Made by a program: the position numbers and the translations under genes. Below, piece by piece: positions 60,832 to 64,000 of a stretch of 64,000 bases of DNA (position 1 is its first letter; the number at the start of each line of letters is the position of its first letter). The notes under the pieces are model-generated. The model had not been told where the DNA came from, made no database searches, and saw only the letters and a list, made by a program, of their open reading frames with translations. The stretch is from Sphingomonas yantingensis (GTDB lineage: Bacteria > Pseudomonadota > Alphaproteobacteria > Sphingomonadales > Sphingomonadaceae): assembly GCF_014199325.1 (NCBI RefSeq), contig NZ_JACIJJ010000001.1, positions 186,001-250,000 on the forward strand. Direction: 5' to 3'.

Positions 60832-61353
60832 ATGACACCATTCCTGTTCGTCGTCGCACAATCGACCGTGCCCGTGCCGATTTCGGCGCCGCCCGCGCCG
60901 CCTTCTTCGCCACCGCCGATTGTCAGGGGAGCGGTGGCGAACGGCTATCCTTTCCCTCGGCCGGCCCGGCGACCCACGGACGTCGCCGTTTTCGACGTCG
61001 AAATCTCGGGTGCCGGCCAGCGCCTGTGGCGCGGGGCGCTGCGCGTGTCGGATGTCGCTTCCGCATCGTTCGAACATCGAGAGCGAAACGCGCCCGGCCA
61101 GGATTGCGAAATCGCTTGGGCAGAGCGCGGCGAGACCAAGTCGATCTCGCTCAATATCAACGCGATGCGTGGGCCCGCCGACACGACGGTCTTCATGGTC
61201 CGCGCGGTATGGGAGCGGCCGGGCGACGGCAGTTGCGACGGCGGCTATGCGCAGCGGTCGGTCAGCGTCTCCGACCGCTTGGCGATTCCGCGGGGCGGCG
61301 ATGCGGTGCTGCGCGGCGATGCGGGCTTCGAAATCCGGTTGAAGCGACGCTGA
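60832..61353 (+). CDS. Hypothetical protein with Pro-rich N-terminus
   Basis: A 173-residue protein starting MTPFLFVVAQSTVPVPI, which may be a short signal peptide, then a Pro-rich stretch (SAPPAPPSSPPPI). The rest is beta-rich (VAVFDVEISGAGQRLWRGAL, TTVFMVRAVWERP) and contains two Cys. No family recognised. Codon use resembles neighbouring genes, supporting that it is real. Confidence 0.65.
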   Translation: MTPFLFVVAQSTVPVPISAPPAPPSSPPPIVRGAVANGYPFPRPARRPTDVAVFDVEISGAGQRLWRGALRVSDVASASFEHRERNAPGQDCEIAWAERGETKSISLNINAMRGPADTTVFMVRAVWERPGDGSCDGGYAQRSVSVSDRLAIPRGGDAVLRGDAGFEIRLKRR

Positions 61354-61364
61354 CACCGCAGGGG

Positions 61365-61679
61365 TCAGAATTTGAGCTTGTAGCGCACCATCGCCCGGTT
61401 GATCGCGCCGCCCTGCGCATCGCTACCCTGTTCGACCTCGACGCCCAGCTTCTCGCGCTCGGACAGCTTGAGCTTCGCGCGCGGCGGGCTGTTCGGCCGT
61501 TCGTAGCGGTCGGGCAGCGGCTTGAGCCGGTACTGGGCGGGGTCGGTCCGGCCGCACACGACGATATCGTCACCCGTCCCGCCGGGCGTGCAACCCTTCT
61601 GGATCGGGACGCGCAGAACGTCCTGACGCGCTGACGGGCCGCCGGCGGTCTGGATGCCGAGGATCAGCAGGCTCAGCAT
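61365..61679 (-). CDS. Small hypothetical secreted protein
   Basis: A 104-residue protein with a hydrophobic start (MLSLLILGIQTAGG) then IQKGCTPGGTGDDIVVCGRTDPAQYRLKPLPDRYE, a Cys-containing pattern seen in many short sphingomonad envelope proteins. The C-terminus is charged (RAKLKLSEREKLGVEVEQG). Function unknown. Convergent with the hypothetical gene at 60832. Confidence 0.7.
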   Translation of the reverse strand: MLSLLILGIQTAGGPSARQDVLRVPIQKGCTPGGTGDDIVVCGRTDPAQYRLKPLPDRYERPNSPPRAKLKLSEREKLGVEVEQGSDAQGGAINRAMVRYKLKF

Positions 61680-61743
61680 CGACGGGCTCCCTCACGCGGA
61701 CCCGGCGATGCTGACGATGGTTCGTGTCGAAACGAAGGCGGCC

Positions 61744-62124
61744 TCAGCCGAGGAAGCGGCGCACTAGGTCCTTGGCGACGCGAACCGGACGGCGCGTGTC
61801 GGTGTCGAGCGCGCACCAGCTCGACTTCACCTCGACCAGCACGTCCTCGCCGCGCTGGATCAGCGTCGTGAACATCGCGCGCGCGCCCTCGACCTGCTCG
61901 GCGATCACCGTCGCGACGACCGTATCGTCGAGGAAGGCGGGGCGGCGATAGGTGATCTCGTGCTTGAGCGCGACCCACAGGTGGCCGGCCACAGCCTCTG
62001 CCGGCGCGACCTTTTCCCAATAGGCGACAACCGCGTCCTGTACCCAGTTCAGGTACACCGCGTTGTTCACATGCCCCATGTGATCGATGTCGCCCGGGGC
62101 GATGCTGACTTCGTGATGGTGCAT
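61744..62124 (-). CDS. Acyl-CoA thioesterase, hotdog fold
   Basis: A 126-residue 4-hydroxybenzoyl-CoA/YbgC-type thioesterase. The catalytic Asp lies in PGDIDHMGHVNNAVYLNWVQDA, typical of the family, followed by HEITYRRPAFLDDTVVAT and VKSSWCALDTDTRRPVRV. It hydrolyses acyl-CoA or acyl-ACP thioesters in the cytoplasm; the acyl group is unknown. Confidence 0.92.
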   Translation of the reverse strand: MHHHEVSIAPGDIDHMGHVNNAVYLNWVQDAVVAYWEKVAPAEAVAGHLWVALKHEITYRRPAFLDDTVVATVIAEQVEGARAMFTTLIQRGEDVLVEVKSSWCALDTDTRRPVRVAKDLVRRFLG

Positions 62125-62165
62125 TGTATTAGGCTGCGCCTAACTGACACTCATGTCAATTGGTT

Positions 62166-62678
62166 TCAGGCGAGCAGCCACGTACCGAGCAGCCGCCCGA
62201 ACGGAAAGGTGAAGAAGCCTGCGATCAAAAGCGCGCCGAACACCATGCCGCGCACCGCGCTGCGATGCCGGACATGCTGGTGGTTGCGCGCGGTCCAGAC
62301 GATCAGCGGCACCTGGATCAGCGTCCATGCCGACAGGATGTGGATGAGGCTCAGCCCGCCATGATTGGTGTTGCGGATCGTGAAGCTGATGAGCGCGGTC
62401 CCCGCCATCGCCGCGACCCAGACATAGCCGAGCCGGCGATGCAGCCAGTCGCCGCGCGGGCGAAGCAGCATGACCGGCGTCAGCGCCAGCGCCGCCAGGA
62501 TCGTTGCCAGATGCAGCCAGATACCGGGGCCGATCAGGTGCCACTGCGCGCGCCCGCGAAACAGCGCGACGAGAACGACCGCGAGCAGCAGCGCCGCGCC
62601 GATCGCCAGAAACCGCTCGAACGCATCGACCCGCCGCATGTCGGTCCGCCTGCCGGTCGAAACTGCCGTCGTCGCCAT
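62166..62678 (-). CDS. DUF2306-like membrane protein
   Basis: A 170-residue inner-membrane protein with about four helices. WLHLATILAALALTPVMLLRPRGDWLHRRLGYVWVAAM and SFTIRNTNHGGLSLIHILSAWTL carry conserved His residues on membrane helices, as in DUF2306 proteins. Function unknown. ATG 62678 follows a GGGGGATCGAC site. Confidence 0.8.
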   Translation of the reverse strand: MATTAVSTGRRTDMRRVDAFERFLAIGAALLLAVVLVALFRGRAQWHLIGPGIWLHLATILAALALTPVMLLRPRGDWLHRRLGYVWVAAMAGTALISFTIRNTNHGGLSLIHILSAWTLIQVPLIVWTARNHQHVRHRSAVRGMVFGALLIAGFFTFPFGRLLGTWLLA

Positions 62679-62737
62679 GTCGATCCCCCGATCCCCGCGG
62701 CGATGCTGCCACGGGGCGGGGCCGCCGCCAAGCGGGG

Positions 62738-64000
62738 TCAGCCGCGCTCTGCCGCGCTCACCGCATCGGCGGCACGCAGCGAGGCGAGCAGTTTGGTCAG
62801 GTGCGCCGCGTCGCGCACCTCCAAGTCGATCGTGTTGGTGTGGAAGGTGGTGTCCCGGTTGTCGAGCCGCAGGCCGAGGATGTTTGCCTTGTGCGCGCCG
62901 ATGATCGTCGCGATCGCACCGAGCGCACCGGGCTCGTTCTTGAGCGTGACCGCGACGCGCGCGGTGCCGCCCTCGGCCTTGTCGCCCCAAGCGAGGTCGA
63001 CCCAGTCGGCATCCTCGGTCTCGGCCAGCATCGGACAGGCGATGCCGTGGACCTGGATCGGCTGGCCCGGGCGGCGCACGCCGACGATACGGTCGCCGGG
63101 AATCGGCCGGCAGCATTCGGCAAGGTCGAACGCGACGCCTGGGGTGAGGCCGAGGATCGAGATCGCCTGACGCTGCGGCGGCATCGCGGTGTCGGCCCCC
63201 TCGGTCGAGCCGGGCATCAGCGCTTCCATCACCTGCGCATCGGTCAACTGCTGGTGCGCGATCGCGATCATCAGCGCCGCCTCGTCCGCCAGATGCAGGC
63301 GGCGGAGCGCATCGCCGAGCGCCTCGGCACTCAGCGGCACCGGCAGGCGCGCGACGATATCGTCGTAGAGCTTGCGACCCAGCGCGATCCCCTCGTCCCG
63401 TTCTTTCAGGCGAAGGTGGCGGCGGATCGCGGCGCGCGCCTTGCCCGTGATCGCGAAGTTGAGCCAGTTGGGCTGCGGCGTCTGTGCCTTGGACCGCAGG
63501 ATCTGGACCTGGTCGCCATTCTCGATCTCGGTGCGAAGCGGCACGACACGGCCGTTGATCTTCGCGCCCACCGCCTGGTTGCCGAGGTCGGTGTGCACGT
63601 CATAGGCGAAGTCGATCGGCGTCGCCCCCTTGGGCAGCTGGACGAGCTCGCCGCGCGGGGTGAAGGCGAAGATGCGATCCTGGTACATCGCCATCCGCGT
63701 ATGCTCGAGCAGTTCCTCGGGGCTTTCGGCGGTGTCGAGGATCTCGACCAGGTCCTGGATCCAGCGCACCTGCGTGTCCGGGCGCACTTCCTTCTGCTTG
63801 TAGGCCCAGTGCGCGGCGAGGCCGTATTCGGCCTGTGCGTGCATTCCCTCGGTCCGGATCTGAATCTCGATGCGGTTGTCGCCGGCATGGATGACGCTGG
63901 TGTGCAGCGACCGGTATCCGTTGCGCTTGGGCGTCGAGATGTAATCCTTGAACCGGCCGGGGACGAGCGGCCACTTGCGGTGGATCACGCCCAGCGCGCG
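62738..64000 (-). CDS. rsh: Bifunctional (p)ppGpp synthetase/hydrolase, C-terminal part (5' end outside window)
   Basis: The last 420 residues of an Rsh protein. The synthetase domain ends with YISTPKRNGYRSLHTSV and EIQIRTEGMHAQAEYGLAAHW; the TGS domain has FAFTPRGELVQLPKGATPIDFAYDVHTDLG; a helical zinc-finger-like region has FDLAECCRPIPGDRIVG; and the ACT domain at the end has VTLKNEPGALGAIATIIGAHKANILGL. It makes and degrades the stringent-response alarmone. The hydrolase half lies beyond the right edge. Confidence 0.95.
   Translation of the reverse strand, partial: RALGVIHRKWPLVPGRFKDYISTPKRNGYRSLHTSVIHAGDNRIEIQIRTEGMHAQAEYGLAAHWAYKQKEVRPDTQVRWIQDLVEILDTAESPEELLEHTRMAMYQDRIFAFTPRGELVQLPKGATPIDFAYDVHTDLGNQAVGAKINGRVVPLRTEIENGDQVQILRSKAQTPQPNWLNFAITGKARAAIRRHLRLKERDEGIALGRKLYDDIVARLPVPLSAEALGDALRRLHLADEAALMIAIAHQQLTDAQVMEALMPGSTEGADTAMPPQRQAISILGLTPGVAFDLAECCRPIPGDRIVGVRRPGQPIQVHGIACPMLAETEDADWVDLAWGDKAEGGTARVAVTLKNEPGALGAIATIIGAHKANILGLRLDNRDTTFHTNTIDLEVRDAAHLTKLLASLRAADAVSAAERG

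Overview
The window looks like chromosomal DNA of a free-living alphaproteobacterium close to Sphingomonas. The evidence is very high G+C, strong codon bias toward G/C third positions, a Sphingomonas-type TonB-dependent receptor, a PhoK-like alkaline phosphatase, a cysteine-free L36, a Sua5-type threonylcarbamoyl-AMP synthase and dispersed REP-like palindromes. No tRNA, rRNA, CRISPR array, insertion sequence or phage gene was seen. Both ends cut genes: a TetR regulator on the left and an Rsh (p)ppGpp synthetase/hydrolase on the right.

Region 1 (1-15977) is an accessory sugar-catabolism locus. In order it holds a TetR regulator (divergent), an LLM flavin monooxygenase with its FMN reductase, a TonB receptor, a GPH-type sugar transporter, a secreted ThuA-like protein, a DoxX-like membrane protein (opposite strand), a C-glycoside deglycosidase-like alpha/beta pair, a GH3 beta-glucosidase with a PA14 insert, a Gfo/Idh/MocA oxidoreductase, another TIM-barrel isomerase/epimerase, and a Tat-exported gluconate-dehydrogenase-subunit-3-like protein translationally coupled to a GMC oxidoreductase. 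Together these fit uptake of plant glycosides, periplasmic oxidation at C3 of the sugar, cleavage of the 3-keto sugar by elimination rather than hydrolysis, and reduction or isomerisation of the product. A 16-bp inverted repeat, TAGAAY-N4-RTTCTA, occurs before four transcription units here and is the best candidate operator for the TetR protein.

Region 2 (16078-26820) is mostly core: a UbiH-type hydroxylase, FtsK, LolA, exonuclease III, GTP cyclohydrolase II, an MHYT-PAS-GGDEF-EAL protein, and a convergent PAP2 phosphatase and diacylglycerol-kinase-family lipid kinase.

Region 3 (26930-34545) returns to sugar metabolism: a second subunit-3/GMC pair, a secreted chymotrypsin-like protease, a small unknown protein, three consecutive TIM-barrel isomerase/epimerase paralogues and CutC.

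Region 4 (34629-41643) carries a Slam-type outer-membrane translocator with a TbpB-like surface lipoprotein, a DUF2238 membrane protein, a PH-domain membrane protein, a HAD phosphatase, a YggS-type PLP protein, a ThiE/TenI-like protein and a secreted beta-rich protein.

Region 5 (41825-64000) is mainly housekeeping: DUF3576 lipoprotein, leuS-lptE-holA, the aguA-aguB putrescine pair, an acyl-CoA dehydrogenase, sua5, a dicarboxylate symporter, glmM, DUF1244, pyk, a PhoK-like phosphatase, a HAD hydrolase, rpmJ, a DUF4136 lipoprotein-M14 carboxypeptidase-GNAT operon, small unknowns, a thioesterase, a DUF2306-like membrane protein and rsh. leuS carries an unusual lower-G+C segment just before KMSKS.
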